Assembly (NCBI GenBank): GCA_017442825.1
Contig: JAFRYZ010000009.1
Span: forward strand, 1-64,000
Direction: 5' to 3'
DNA: 64,000 bases
From: Prevotella sp.
GTDB taxonomy: Bacteria; Bacteroidota; Bacteroidia; Bacteroidales; Bacteroidaceae
A program made the translations under genes and the position numbers. Under the pieces are notes generated by a model. That model had not been told where the DNA came from. It did no database searches and saw only the letters and a program-made list of their open reading frames with translations. Shown in pieces: positions 35,308 to 44,735 of this stretch (the first letter of the stretch is position 1; the number at the start of each line of letters is the position of its first letter).

Positions 35308-35680
35308 CTCCTCGCTTCGCTCGTCGAAGTAACCGCGCAGCGCTTCGCTTGTCGAAGACATCCCACAAATATGTTCAAAATCTCTCAAATCTAATACTCT
35401 TATTTGTTGGATTTGTATAGATTTGTAAGATTTCTCGCCCTAGGGCGACTGCCCACATATGAACACAGATTATCTTTTTCCTCCATCTGCGCTATCCGTG
35501 GAATCTGCGAGCCTTTATTATCTCACGCTGATCTCGCTAATCCCACAGATTTTTTGCGCAGCGCTTCGCTTGTCGAAGAAATCATCCAAATCTATCCAAA
35601 TCTTTCAACCTGTATATCCACACTGATTTGTAGAATTTGTACTGATTTGTAAGATTTCTGCCACGAAGGGGCACTCCACC
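35308..35680. repeat. Repeat-filled gap between HEPN-MNT and ATPase
   Basis: It holds GCGCAGCGCTTCGCTTGTCG (twice), a third copy of the TCGCCCTAGGGCGA unit (35391-35451) and ATTTGTA-rich half copies (35590-35660). No convincing gene is seen. Confidence 0.7.
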
Positions 35681-35691
35681 CTTACCTAACG

Positions 35692-36816
35692 CTACATCAT
35701 TTCCCTTTTAAACCAATATTCGAAGAGAGGGTCAGTAAGGACATATCCATCTTCTTGCAAGTCGATGATTTCTTTCTCTATAAGAGCTTTTTTGATTTTC
35801 TCCAGATTCGATCTCGTTCCCATGTCGTATTGACTCGTTACCTCCGCCTTGCCGAACTCGCGGTGATACCCTTGGCATATAGCGCGAATGAAATTCAGTT
35901 GGTATGTAGTCAGAGCATTCGTCTTCTCGACGAAAAGAGGTGTGACCTGTGCCAGCGTTTCTTCCAGACCGTAGGTAAACGATTCTTCCGTCACTTGTTT
36001 TTCTGTTACCGCAAGGATATTCCAAGCTAATTGTTGGACGTATGCCGAATAGTTATCTACAATTTCGCAGATACGACGAGCCAGTTTTTCGTCAATATGT
36101 TTTCCTGCTCCAGCAAACCTATTGATAATAAATGGAATCCATTTCTCAGTAGTTATCTTTTTCAGGTAGAACATATCACCAAATTGGTAGAAGGGCATGC
36201 TCTGACTATAAAACAAGGTGGACATCAGGTGCTTCTTGCTGCCGAAGAGACAATAGGACGTGAGGCGTTGATGTTGCCAGACGCTTCTGATTTGCCGTTG
36301 TACGGAAATCGTGTCAGGAAATTCTCCTAATTGTTGGAACTCGTCAATACATACAACGATGCTGATTCCCCTTTTTTTCGCAATCAGCTCTGGCAGATTA
36401 AGCACTTCCTCAGGAGTATGTGTCTGTGGTGTGATTCCTAGAGATAGTGTAAAATCAGAGTTAGGTTCCGGACTATAAGATATTCTGGGCGTGATACTCA
36501 TCAGGAACTCCTTAGCCGTCTCCATCATCTTCTCCATTTTTGTTTCAGTAGCCTGGATAATGGAAGATGCGAATTTCTCATAAAAGTCGTATGCCGTCCG
36601 ACATTTGTAGATATCCATATACACCACCTTGATTTCCTTTCCGTCAACCAATTTCTGTACATGGCGTACCAGCGAAGTCTTTCCCATTCGTCGGTTGGAG
36701 ATGAGGATGCTGTTGACCCCATTTTCGAAATTCAGTTTCAGACGTTTCGTTTCCATTTCCCGGTCGGTGAAGTTTTCTCCTTCTACAGAAACTCCATAAA
36801 CAAAAGGCTTTTTCAT
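35692..36816 (-). CDS. AAA ATPase with C-terminal winged-helix region
   Basis: This is a 374-residue protein. Walker A is ISNRRMGKTSLVRH (residues ~39-52), Walker B is ISIVVCIDEFQQLG (near 150-163), and a likely sensor segment is SYCLFGSKKHLM. The last ~75 residues (LTTYQLNFIRAICQGYHREF to LTDPLFEYWFKREMM) look like a winged helix, as in archaeal-type ATPases of the PF01637 group. The frame is open to 36894, but the -7 promoter box at 36849-36856 and a GGAG ribosome site favour ATG 36816 (MKKPFVYG). The function is unknown. The DNA-binding-like tail and the operator-like repeats over its promoter suggest self-regulation. Confidence 0.82.
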   Translation of the reverse strand: MKKPFVYGVSVEGENFTDREMETKRLKLNFENGVNSILISNRRMGKTSLVRHVQKLVDGKEIKVVYMDIYKCRTAYDFYEKFASSIIQATETKMEKMMETAKEFLMSITPRISYSPEPNSDFTLSLGITPQTHTPEEVLNLPELIAKKRGISIVVCIDEFQQLGEFPDTISVQRQIRSVWQHQRLTSYCLFGSKKHLMSTLFYSQSMPFYQFGDMFYLKKITTEKWIPFIINRFAGAGKHIDEKLARRICEIVDNYSAYVQQLAWNILAVTEKQVTEESFTYGLEETLAQVTPLFVEKTNALTTYQLNFIRAICQGYHREFGKAEVTSQYDMGTRSNLEKIKKALIEKEIIDLQEDGYVLTDPLFEYWFKREMM

Positions 36817-36848
36817 ATCACTCCGTATTATCATCATGAATTTGTAGG

Positions 36849-36856
36849 CAAAGATA
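36849..36856 (-). promoter_or_regulatory. -7 box of ATPase gene
   Basis: The minus strand reads TATCTTTG. The -33 position falls inside the first CACCAAGTGGTG cluster, so a protein bound there would block RNA polymerase. Confidence 0.65.
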
Positions 36857-36870
36857 AGGTATAAAAAGAT

Positions 36871-36903
36871 GTTCACCAAGTGGTGTAACACCAAGTGGTG
36901 AAC
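36871..36903. promoter_or_regulatory. Operator-like 33-bp repeat, copy 1
   Basis: Two CACCAAGTGGTG dyads (CACCA/TGGTG around AG) are separated by TAA and flanked by GTT and AAC. An identical 33-bp copy lies at 36963-36995. It overlaps the -33 region of the ATPase promoter. Confidence 0.8.
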
Positions 36904-36962
36904 ATTTATATTACTTTAACTAATCCCTTTGTTTATCGTATGTTTGCAGTCTTATGTAATAT

Positions 36963-36995
36963 GTTCACCAAGTGGTGTAACACCAAGTGGTGAAC
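36963..36995. promoter_or_regulatory. Operator-like 33-bp repeat, copy 2
   Basis: Identical to 36871-36903 and starting 92 bases from it, about nine helical turns, compatible with DNA looping. The bases between the copies are unrelated and T-rich. Confidence 0.8.
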
Positions 36996-37004
36996 AAAAA
37001 GAGT

Positions 37005-37034
37005 CCCGCGCTTCACAGCGCAGGACTCAAAAAA
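37005..37034 (-). terminator. Terminator after YIAP gene C
   Basis: On the minus strand GAGTCC-GCGCT pairs with AGCGC-GGGACTC around a short loop, followed by TTTTTG. It ends the transcript of giant gene 2 plus the small gene, about 150 bases after the small gene stop. Confidence 0.75.
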
Positions 37035-37183
37035 ACTCAAATATAATATGATGTTTATGAAAAACATCCGACGTAATGTTTCGTGTCTCTCGTGCGTTTT
37101 CGTTTCGTTGTTACGGCATTGCTGTGTTTCGTTGCCGTCGTCACGCTACGTCTCGCACGGCAGTCACGAGTGGAGTGGGGAGG

Positions 37184-37393
37184 TTAATATTCATCCTCCA
37201 TCGTGTCCCACATCCAGTTGTTGTGCTGGCGGGCGTCTGGATTTTGTGTGCCATCGCCGAGACCTTCGTTGGTTGTACCACCTGTCTGAATGTTTTCGCT
37301 GGTACCACTACCATTGAATGTTCCAGCACATAGCGGAACTTCCTTGATGACGTGTAACTGTTCTGTTTCTGGTGCAATATATATCTTTCTCAT
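37184..37393 (-). CDS. 69-residue YIAPETE-motif small protein (copy C)
   Basis: It begins MRKIYIAPETEQLHVIKEVP, identical to copy B in its first 11 residues, and ends NWMWDTMEDEY. It is 69 residues again. The centre is Gly/Thr/Asn-rich and unrelated in sequence to copy B, so head and tail are conserved while the middle varies. It lies 157 bases downstream of the 2394-residue giant gene. An upstream in-frame ATG at 37489 would add 32 unrelated residues from repeat DNA and is rejected. The Cys at residue 22 is not shared by the other copies. Confidence 0.78.
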   Translation of the reverse strand: MRKIYIAPETEQLHVIKEVPLCAGTFNGSGTSENIQTGGTTNEGLGDGTQNPDARQHNNWMWDTMEDEY

Positions 37394-37436
37394 GATTGTA
37401 AATGCTATTTGTTGATGTTCTTTTTTATGTCCTCCC

Positions 37437-37470
37437 ACCTCCCCCCATGGAGGGGAAGGTAGGGAGGAAA
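37437..37470. repeat. C/G-rich palindrome between giant gene 2 and YIAP gene
   Basis: CCTCCCCCCATGGAGGGG-type dyad in the same place, relative to the genes, as the dyad at 27515-27552 in the other giant/YIAP unit. It could process or stabilise the bicistronic transcript. Confidence 0.55.
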
Positions 37471-37550
37471 CTTTGTTATTTAACTGCAACTTTAAGCTTC
37501 GCTCGAACTTGCTCTCGCTTGGAAGAGTCTGAGCAAGCTCAGCTCTTCAC

Positions 37551-40500
37551 TCACTTAATCGCAACTTTTTTGCCATTTACGATATATATACCCTTTGGCA
37601 GTCCTTCGAGAGAGGTGCTGTTCTTGCGTACCAGCTGACCGCTGATGGTGTATACATTCGCAGGTTTGTTGGTCTGGATGATGCCATCCTCCTCAACACC
37701 GTTGATGTATGTCACCACGTCTTCCTTCTGTACAAATGGCTGCGGGTTGCCGGCTACGTTCCACTCATCAGCACCGAAGGCATCAGCCGAGAACATCATC
37801 ATGTCTGTTCGTGCACCGGTAGATGGAGAAGAAATCCATGCACGTCCTGCTGACATAGCAACAGGTCCTGCTGAGCGGCAAGCCAACTGTCCACCTGCGA
37901 TGTAGTAGTCACCATCCTTGATAGTGCTGCCATTGGTGAAGTCGCCAGTCATCGTGTAGTTGCCATTTTCCATAGCAGTAACACTCTCTGCTTCGATGCG
38001 CACGCCCTCGAAGATGGCACCTGTTTCCTTGTCAATCGTCTTAGATGGTCTGATGAGTACCGGAGTACCAGCAACAATCATCGGGTACCAGTGACGCTTG
38101 AAGTTAATCTTCGAGCCTTCAATGCCTTCGAAATGCAGTACGTCAACGCTTTCGCCGAAGACCTTCTGCAATTGAGTACGGCTGACGCTGAACGGCAGTA
38201 CGATACCAGCCAGCTTGCCCGCAGTGAACGCACGCTTGTAGGTGACGTTGCAGATTTCATCAGCGGCGATAGGACCGTCAGTTCCACCAGCCTTGATGGT
38301 AGCCACTATGTTGTCAGTGTTGTCAGCGACGGTCACGCTCTTTGCCTCTGTCTCGTTTGATGGCTGGAAGCGGAAGCCGCGAACACCGAGTTTCGTGCGG
38401 AAGCCGAAGAGGTAGTAGCTCTTGCCACCCTTCACGTCGAAGTTGTAGCGGACGTATCCGCCGGAAGGCATCACGTAGCCGTAACCTGTCAGACCGAGAT
38501 TGCTCAGCATGGTCTTCACGTCGCCATCAGGAACTTCGAACGGTTCGATGGCATCGCCTGCACCCTTGCCGTCCAAGTAGTTGTTGTACATCGCATAGAT
38601 CTTATTCGACTCTTCTGTGGTATAGTAGATGTTGGTGACACCCAGCTGTTTTTCGTCCTTCGGTGTCCACTTGCCAACACCCTGCAGTTTGTCCCAGTTG
38701 CTGCTCAGTCGTGTTGACGACTTGATACCTCTGTTCGAAGATACCGGGATGCTGTTGCCCTGTTCATCGAACAGATATACAGGGCGCAGACGCATGAAGG
38801 CGTCACAGAACTCGCCGTCGTCGGTGTAGTTCAGACCACCCTGCTGCAACAGCCAGATGGTGAGCTGTCCGTCGCGCTCAGGCTCGAAGCGTACCATGTC
38901 GCCCTGTGCAGGCAGCTTGAAGGTGCGGTCGTGCAGCGCAAGCGTTGATGTGTTCTGCGGCTCCTTGCCACTCTCGTCCCAGGCGTCGATGACGTTGCGG
39001 ATGCTGTAGTTTCCAATACCGTCGAGCGGAGTTCCCTTGGTGCTTTCGCTGATGTCGGCGTGGCTCCAACCTGCGTTGTCCATGCCTCCGAAGGTGGCGG
39101 TCAGGTACTTCACAGCCTTGGTGCTGCTGTTACCCGTCTGCTTGCCATAGACCACATAGCGGTCGTCGTTAGCCATCTTGCCGCCCGGCGTGGTCTCCTC
39201 GACAGCCTCCCAGAGGTTCTCCAGGTCACTTTCGAGCACGAACTCAACCGTAGTGACGGGGCTGGAAGCATCGTCGAGGATGGCAAGTGCCCTACCCGTA
39301 GTGTTCTTCATGATGAGGAACGGAGCACTCTCGTCACTGACATCAAACTCTCTTGAAGCACCTGGTGTCGGTGTAGAACCGTCGAGGGTGTAGTAGAGCG
39401 TAGAACCACCAGGACCTTCTATCTTCACACGGTCGTTAGGACCAACGACTACCGTTCCCTCAATGTGTCCTTCATCCCAAGTTGATCCATCATCGTCGCT
39501 GACATAGAATTTCGGCTGAGTGATGTTACCCGTGTAGACATATACGCCAGACGCAATAGGACTGATACGTCCTGTAGATGGTTCGTAGGCAATAGCCTTC
39601 ACCGTGGTGGAAGCACCGCTGATCTTAATCTTCTCACTACCATTGAACAGTTCACCAGTGGTTGGTGTCGGGTCGGTGCCGTCGGTGGTGTAGTAAACCT
39701 CCAGACCTGAGATGGCATCCTTCAGCGTCACGTTGACTGTAAGGTCTTTCGTGGTGCGCACGTGCGGGTTACCGCTCGGAGAGAGCACCGGTGCCTGCAG
39801 CGGGTCAAGCTTGGTATAGGTTTCGTAGACCTCCTTGCTGGTGTTCGTGCCTGTCGACGTGGGTTCGTGGTTCTCTGTAAACTCGTTCTGATCGTAAGCG
39901 AAGGCACGGACACGTGCGCTCTCTGTAAGTGTCAGCATGACAAACTCTCCCTTTTCCAGCAAGAAGCAGTTCTTCTGCTCACCTGAGGAAATGTAGGTTA
40001 CATTGTCATAGATGGGGTTCTTATGCTCTGTATCCGTAGATTCATACGTTGGTTCTTGAATCATGTACAGCGTATTCCAGTCCTTCGGCGCCTGGACTCT
40101 CACTGCCTGTTCGTCGGTGAAGTTACGTGTTGTAGGCGTGATGTTCGGAATCTGTTCCGATGGGTCGGTGAGGTAGATGGTAAAGGTCTCTGTAGCCTCT
40201 GCGGTATAGCCCTCTTTTTTGTTCACCGTCTTCTTATAGGTTCCACCCGGATAGGTGAAGGTGATGATTACCTGACCAGAGTGTGCACCGATGGTGACAA
40301 TACCATTTTCCACCGTAGTTCCACCTTCGCCACCGGCACCGTTGCGGTACTCAACCTCGTAGGTGACGGTCTCCTTCTGTGTAGCCGTCGTTTCGCCATT
40401 ATTCGATTCCGTATTGGTGATGTCGATATCCTTCTTCTCATCCTTATTATAATAGGTGATAGACTGGATAAGGTCGTCCAAGTTAATGGTTTGTGCGTCG

Positions 40501-43500
40501 TCTCCACTCTTGACTACATTGGTATAGTGTGAGTTCTTCGTGAGGTTCAACTCCGTAGCAAAGCGGTAGGTGTAAGTCAGGTTCACCTGACCGCCGATAT
40601 AGTAGTAGCCGTCAGCGTTCTTCAATACCTGCGTAGCGGAAATCTTACGTTTGTTTACCTCAGTAGAGAACACAGCCACAGAGCTTACTCCACCCAATAC
40701 ACCCTTCTCGTTGATGAGGTTAGGAGTGGTGTATGTGGAGGAAGAACTGAACTTACCATAGACGTAGGCTCCCTCGGCACCCACTACAGCCACCGTCTGA
40801 GCGGTACTCAGCGGGTTGGTCGCCGTGCTCGGTTCCAGTCTGATGGGTGCGCTCGCACTGGGTCGCCTGCTATCGTTGTTCAGCACCGTGAACTTCGCCT
40901 TGATGGGCGATCCTTCGAAGGTCTTCGTGGAGTTGTTGTAGGTGTGTACGTTCAGATAGAAGAACTTCTCATTTGCACCTCCCCACTCATTATCGTCCTC
41001 GATGAGTATCGGCATACCATTGAACTCAATCGGTGCATCGGGATATTCGTCCGTCGGGTCGTTATAGGTGTACTTATAGTAGTTCACACCGTTCTTCTTG
41101 CTGTTTGAGCTGACATTGCTGACAGAACCAGAGTTGATACCGGCGGCGACGTAGATGGTGTAGCCGTCATCGGGTTTCGCATAGATCATGCGGCCGTTGT
41201 ACATCTTCTCGGAGAAGATGGTTACCGATGACTCGTCGCCAGTACCTAAGTTATACTCGCTGGGGTCTACCTGCTGCTTGTACTCCGGATCCCAGTAGAA
41301 GGTCATGTGGAAGCCGGTTTCCTTCGCAACGACCTTGATAGTAGCCTGGTTGAAGGTATAGCTGGTCTGGTTGAACGGCCACTTACCATCAGTGCTTTCA
41401 TTCCACCCGCTCTTCTTCGTTGCCGTCACGGTGAATACAGCCTCAGTACCCACAGTAGCCTTGGTGCCGGAAGCATCCTTGGTTTTCACCACGCCGTTTC
41501 CGTCGACGCTGATATAGCTATCTTGGTCAGTAGGAGTGACGCTGTTCTTCGTGAAGGTGAAGTCGAAGTAATCGTTGATGGAACTATGGATGTCATCGCC
41601 AGAGGGATCAAACTCTGTGCCGTCGTTATATTTGAAGACGGGTTTCAGCGTGCGTTCCTCACCATACTGAATGTCGAGGTGGTCAACAGTAAGGTTAGAG
41701 CTTTTCACACCTGTGTAAGGATAGGTAGCAGTGACGATGTCACTGTAATAGGTGCTGCTACCCTTCTCATACTTCGTAACGGCATTCAGTACCATCGTGC
41801 GCTCGTTGACATCGGCAGCAGTGATAGTTGCTGTAGCAGTATTAGTGGTGAAGCCATTGTTGGCAGCAACAATCTGTGCACGGGTCATCGCAGCCGTAGA
41901 GTATGCCCAGTAGGTCGTGACGGTGCCGCCATCCTCTGCCTGGGTGGTCGTTACGGTAGGACTGAGGGCGGTAGTACCGTCATATTCTGTACCATCAGCA
42001 GGATTGGTGATGGTTGGTGCCGATACCGTAACAGCCGTGCCGACAACAATCCTATAGATCTTGAAGCCGCTGGACTCGGTGGTAAGTGTCACATTTTTAC
42101 TGCCGTCAGTAACCACGATGGTTGCATTGGCGTTCTCACCGATAATCTTGGTAACGCCACTACTTCCCTTCACGGTAGCATTCTCTAGTTCGAAGCCCTT
42201 CGTAGACGAACCGCTATAATAAACGGTCAGTTCCGTATTGGCTTCAAGCAAAGGCAACTGGACGGAGATGCTGCTGTTATCCAACTGCAAGTAACCGTCG
42301 GTACCACCAGTAGTAGTAGGCTTGAATACCTTGACGGCATTGTCTTGCAAGCTTCCACCGCTCATTCGACCGAACTGCATACCGTAAATCTGCTCGATAT
42401 TCGTAGTAGAATAACTTGCATAACTACCTTTGCTCGCAGTAAAGGCATTGCCGTAGATGGGCTTGCTGTTAGAGGTGGTTGAGTTCCAATCGGAAGAAGC
42501 GTCGTAGAGTGCCATGTCGGAAGAGTTCATCGTCGTGAAGTTCCAACGGTCGCCAGCAGATACCTGCTGAGCTACGAACGTTGCCGTAACGGTGACGGTG
42601 TCGTTAGGCATGGTGAACTGGTTGTTCGTCACGGTGACAGCCTGGCTGTTGCCGTCGGTGACGGTGATGGCGTTGAGGGCATAGCCGCTGGCAGGTGTGG
42701 CGGTAATAGTTACCGTTGCACCTTCCTCAGCATAAGAAGCCGGACTGGTGGTTACCGTACCGTTAGAAGGAGCGGTAATCTTAATCTTCGGCAGAGCCAC
42801 GAACGTTGCAGTCACGTCGACAGCGTATGCCGGCATGGTGAACGAACGGCTGTTGCCCGTACCACTGACGGGAGTCGTCGTAGTGTCACCATTCTTCGTA
42901 ACGGTGACAGTATTCAGTTTATATCCGTTATCTGGATTAGCGGTTACGGTTACGGTAGCACCCGCAGCGGCAGAAGCTGGGGCAGAGATAGAGCCATTGG
43001 TAAGCCCCGTGGCACAATTGATGTTATAAGTGGTAGCCGAAGACTCCGTCAGAATGACAAGCACGTCGTATTCCTTTCCAGAGGAGTTCGATATGGTGAT
43101 GTCTGAATTGAACGTCTTGGTAATCGTTGCAAGGTGTGCATTCTTGTCACTGGTATCATATGCTGTACCGTCAATAGTGATTGACTTTGCATCAGTACTG
43201 GCACATCTATAGATGACATCCATCTTGGAGAACGTCTTGCTACCTATATCAATGGTCATGGTATTGCCACTTGTCAGCTTGATGGCCTGCATCGTCCTAT
43301 TTGATGATGAACCTGAAGCATAGTTGCTTGTATTTGTCAAGTCAGCGTATGCAGGCGATGTGGAATTGTAATAGTAGTTTGCAGCGGTTGTTAAGGATGA
43401 TGAGATGTCTGTTGTTGCAGTTACCGTTGAACCGTCCGATTTGAGTACTTGATATTTTGCATTGTTCATTCCTGCTGTCAGCGGAACATTACATAAAGCG

Positions 43501-44735
43501 CTTAAAATATAGTAATTAGTAGAAGAACCAGAAGCGTTTACGGTAATGGTAGCTGTTTTCTCTATGGAAGAGTAAGAACCAGAGACGGCTGCCTGTGTAG
43601 CTTTTACGGTTGCCGTTCCTGCTGTTGTTGCAGTAAAGTTAGAGCCAGAGATGGTTGCACCTGTACCGTTGGCATTGGTCACGGTATAGGTCACAGCACC
43701 AGAACTATTAGAAGTCCACAACGTGCTGAGGTCAAGGGCTGAGCCTCCAATCGTATAGCTGCCGTTGTTAAACGTAGCAGTCGGCTCAATAGCGGCAGCA
43801 ACCGTTGTAAAGGTGATGCCGCTTAGTGCTGCATTTTCGTTGTTAGCGGCATCCTCTACTGCACCCGCTGCGGTGTTAAGAGTGTAGGATGTGCTGTTGT
43901 CGAAACCTGTATAGGGAATTGTGACAACGGCACCACTTGCACTGATATTTGCTGTAGTCAGTGAGCCTGCGCCAGTTGTTGTAAGTGTAAATTTACTTGC
44001 GTCTTTAATTGTTACGTTCTCACTGAACGTCAAAGTGATGTTACCACTTGTGGCAACATCTGTTGCGCCATTGCCTGGGTTAGCGCTGCTGAGAGTGGGA
44101 GGTGTGGTGTCGCTACCACCGCCAGAATCTTCAGTATAAACTTTGATGCTACCTATCCATGTTTCTTTACTATTTTTGGCTATCTGTATATATTGAAGTG
44201 GTGTATCAAAGGTTACGACAACAGTTGTTCCTGCTGCATCATATCCAGCCATATTGATGTTTGTCAACGATGCAAGAGAACTACCATCTCTTGTTGCACT
44301 AAAACCAGAGGATACGACTGCGTATGTTCCATCTTGGGTGGCACATGATTTGACATCACACGCATTGCTCGCAGAACTGCTGTTTGCCCATCCTGTAAAT
44401 TCAATCTTCTTGATATTTGCTGAGGTTGATGAAATATATAAAGGATTAGAAGAAATTTGGATGTAAACATTGTTTGTATTGGAACTTCCGCCCCATTTAT
44501 GAGATGAGGTTTTTGCATTGTTGCCGCTACTAATACTAATAGATCCAACTGTAGCATTCACTGAAGAACCAGATGTCCAATCAGATGAAGATTTGCTGAG
44601 TGTTAGCGTCTCTGCTGCCCACCCCGCTTGTGTGGTAGCGAGCAAACAAAGAAGTAGGAAGAGTCGGGTGAGGACACTCCCGTAGCGGCTTCCGCCTTGC
44701 GGAAGGTCACGCCATAAGTTTCTTGCTTTTTTCAT
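37551..44735 (-). CDS. Giant secreted modular surface protein 2 (2394 residues)
   Basis: The signal peptide (VLTRLFLLLCLLATTQAGWA) resembles that of giant protein 1. Modules in order: an N-terminal beta domain (~45-205); a BIG_5/SbsA-like Ig domain at ~208-313 (PTLSSANPGNGATDVATSGN); two bacterial-repeat domains at ~570-723 (AAAGATVTVTANPDNGYKL and EEGATVTITATPASGYAL); long Ig-like segments; chitobiase C-terminal-like modules with YYTTDGTDPTP and YYTLDGSTPTP at ~1663-1790. The ~500-residue region shared with giant protein 1 follows, and then the tail GLPKGIYIVNGKKVAIK. Low-complexity Ser/Thr/Gly runs are frequent. No catalytic motif is recognised. A role as an exported adhesin or glycan-binding protein is inferred. 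Confidence 0.82.
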   Translation of the reverse strand: MKKARNLWRDLPQGGSRYGSVLTRLFLLLCLLATTQAGWAAETLTLSKSSSDWTSGSSVNATVGSISISSGNNAKTSSHKWGGSSNTNNVYIQISSNPLYISSTSANIKKIEFTGWANSSSASNACDVKSCATQDGTYAVVSSGFSATRDGSSLASLTNINMAGYDAAGTTVVVTFDTPLQYIQIAKNSKETWIGSIKVYTEDSGGGSDTTPPTLSSANPGNGATDVATSGNITLTFSENVTIKDASKFTLTTTGAGSLTTANISASGAVVTIPYTGFDNSTSYTLNTAAGAVEDAANNENAALSGITFTTVAAAIEPTATFNNGSYTIGGSALDLSTLWTSNSSGAVTYTVTNANGTGATISGSNFTATTAGTATVKATQAAVSGSYSSIEKTATITVNASGSSTNYYILSALCNVPLTAGMNNAKYQVLKSDGSTVTATTDISSSLTTAANYYYNSTSPAYADLTNTSNYASGSSSNRTMQAIKLTSGNTMTIDIGSKTFSKMDVIYRCASTDAKSITIDGTAYDTSDKNAHLATITKTFNSDITISNSSGKEYDVLVILTESSATTYNINCATGLTNGSISAPASAAAGATVTVTANPDNGYKLNTVTVTKNGDTTTTPVSGTGNSRSFTMPAYAVDVTATFVALPKIKITAPSNGTVTTSPASYAEEGATVTITATPASGYALNAITVTDGNSQAVTVTNNQFTMPNDTVTVTATFVAQQVSAGDRWNFTTMNSSDMALYDASSDWNSTTSNSKPIYGNAFTASKGSYASYSTTNIEQIYGMQFGRMSGGSLQDNAVKVFKPTTTGGTDGYLQLDNSSISVQLPLLEANTELTVYYSGSSTKGFELENATVKGSSGVTKIIGENANATIVVTDGSKNVTLTTESSGFKIYRIVVGTAVTVSAPTITNPADGTEYDGTTALSPTVTTTQAEDGGTVTTYWAYSTAAMTRAQIVAANNGFTTNTATATITAADVNERTMVLNAVTKYEKGSSTYYSDIVTATYPYTGVKSSNLTVDHLDIQYGEERTLKPVFKYNDGTEFDPSGDDIHSSINDYFDFTFTKNSVTPTDQDSYISVDGNGVVKTKDASGTKATVGTEAVFTVTATKKSGWNESTDGKWPFNQTSYTFNQATIKVVAKETGFHMTFYWDPEYKQQVDPSEYNLGTGDESSVTIFSEKMYNGRMIYAKPDDGYTIYVAAGINSGSVSNVSSNSKKNGVNYYKYTYNDPTDEYPDAPIEFNGMPILIEDDNEWGGANEKFFYLNVHTYNNSTKTFEGSPIKAKFTVLNNDSRRPSASAPIRLEPSTATNPLSTAQTVAVVGAEGAYVYGKFSSSSTYTTPNLINEKGVLGGVSSVAVFSTEVNKRKISATQVLKNADGYYYIGGQVNLTYTYRFATELNLTKNSHYTNVVKSGDDAQTINLDDLIQSITYYNKDEKKDIDITNTESNNGETTATQKETVTYEVEYRNGAGGEGGTTVENGIVTIGAHSGQVIITFTYPGGTYKKTVNKKEGYTAEATETFTIYLTDPSEQIPNITPTTRNFTDEQAVRVQAPKDWNTLYMIQEPTYESTDTEHKNPIYDNVTYISSGEQKNCFLLEKGEFVMLTLTESARVRAFAYDQNEFTENHEPTSTGTNTSKEVYETYTKLDPLQAPVLSPSGNPHVRTTKDLTVNVTLKDAISGLEVYYTTDGTDPTPTTGELFNGSEKIKISGASTTVKAIAYEPSTGRISPIASGVYVYTGNITQPKFYVSDDDGSTWDEGHIEGTVVVGPNDRVKIEGPGGSTLYYTLDGSTPTPGASREFDVSDESAPFLIMKNTTGRALAILDDASSPVTTVEFVLESDLENLWEAVEETTPGGKMANDDRYVVYGKQTGNSSTKAVKYLTATFGGMDNAGWSHADISESTKGTPLDGIGNYSIRNVIDAWDESGKEPQNTSTLALHDRTFKLPAQGDMVRFEPERDGQLTIWLLQQGGLNYTDDGEFCDAFMRLRPVYLFDEQGNSIPVSSNRGIKSSTRLSSNWDKLQGVGKWTPKDEKQLGVTNIYYTTEESNKIYAMYNNYLDGKGAGDAIEPFEVPDGDVKTMLSNLGLTGYGYVMPSGGYVRYNFDVKGGKSYYLFGFRTKLGVRGFRFQPSNETEAKSVTVADNTDNIVATIKAGGTDGPIAADEICNVTYKRAFTAGKLAGIVLPFSVSRTQLQKVFGESVDVLHFEGIEGSKINFKRHWYPMIVAGTPVLIRPSKTIDKETGAIFEGVRIEAESVTAMENGNYTMTGDFTNGSTIKDGDYYIAGGQLACRSAGPVAMSAGRAWISSPSTGARTDMMMFSADAFGADEWNVAGNPQPFVQKEDVVTYINGVEEDGIIQTNKPANVYTISGQLVRKNSTSLEGLPKGIYIVNGKKVAIK

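Noticed and set aside
36817-36894. Longer N-terminus for the AAA ATPase
   Set aside because: The -7 promoter box at 36849-36856 lies inside it, so the first part would not be transcribed.
37048-37317. Plus-strand frames opposite the YIAP gene C
   Set aside because: Cys/His/Arg-rich shadow composition, and overlap with a better-supported minus-strand gene and terminator.
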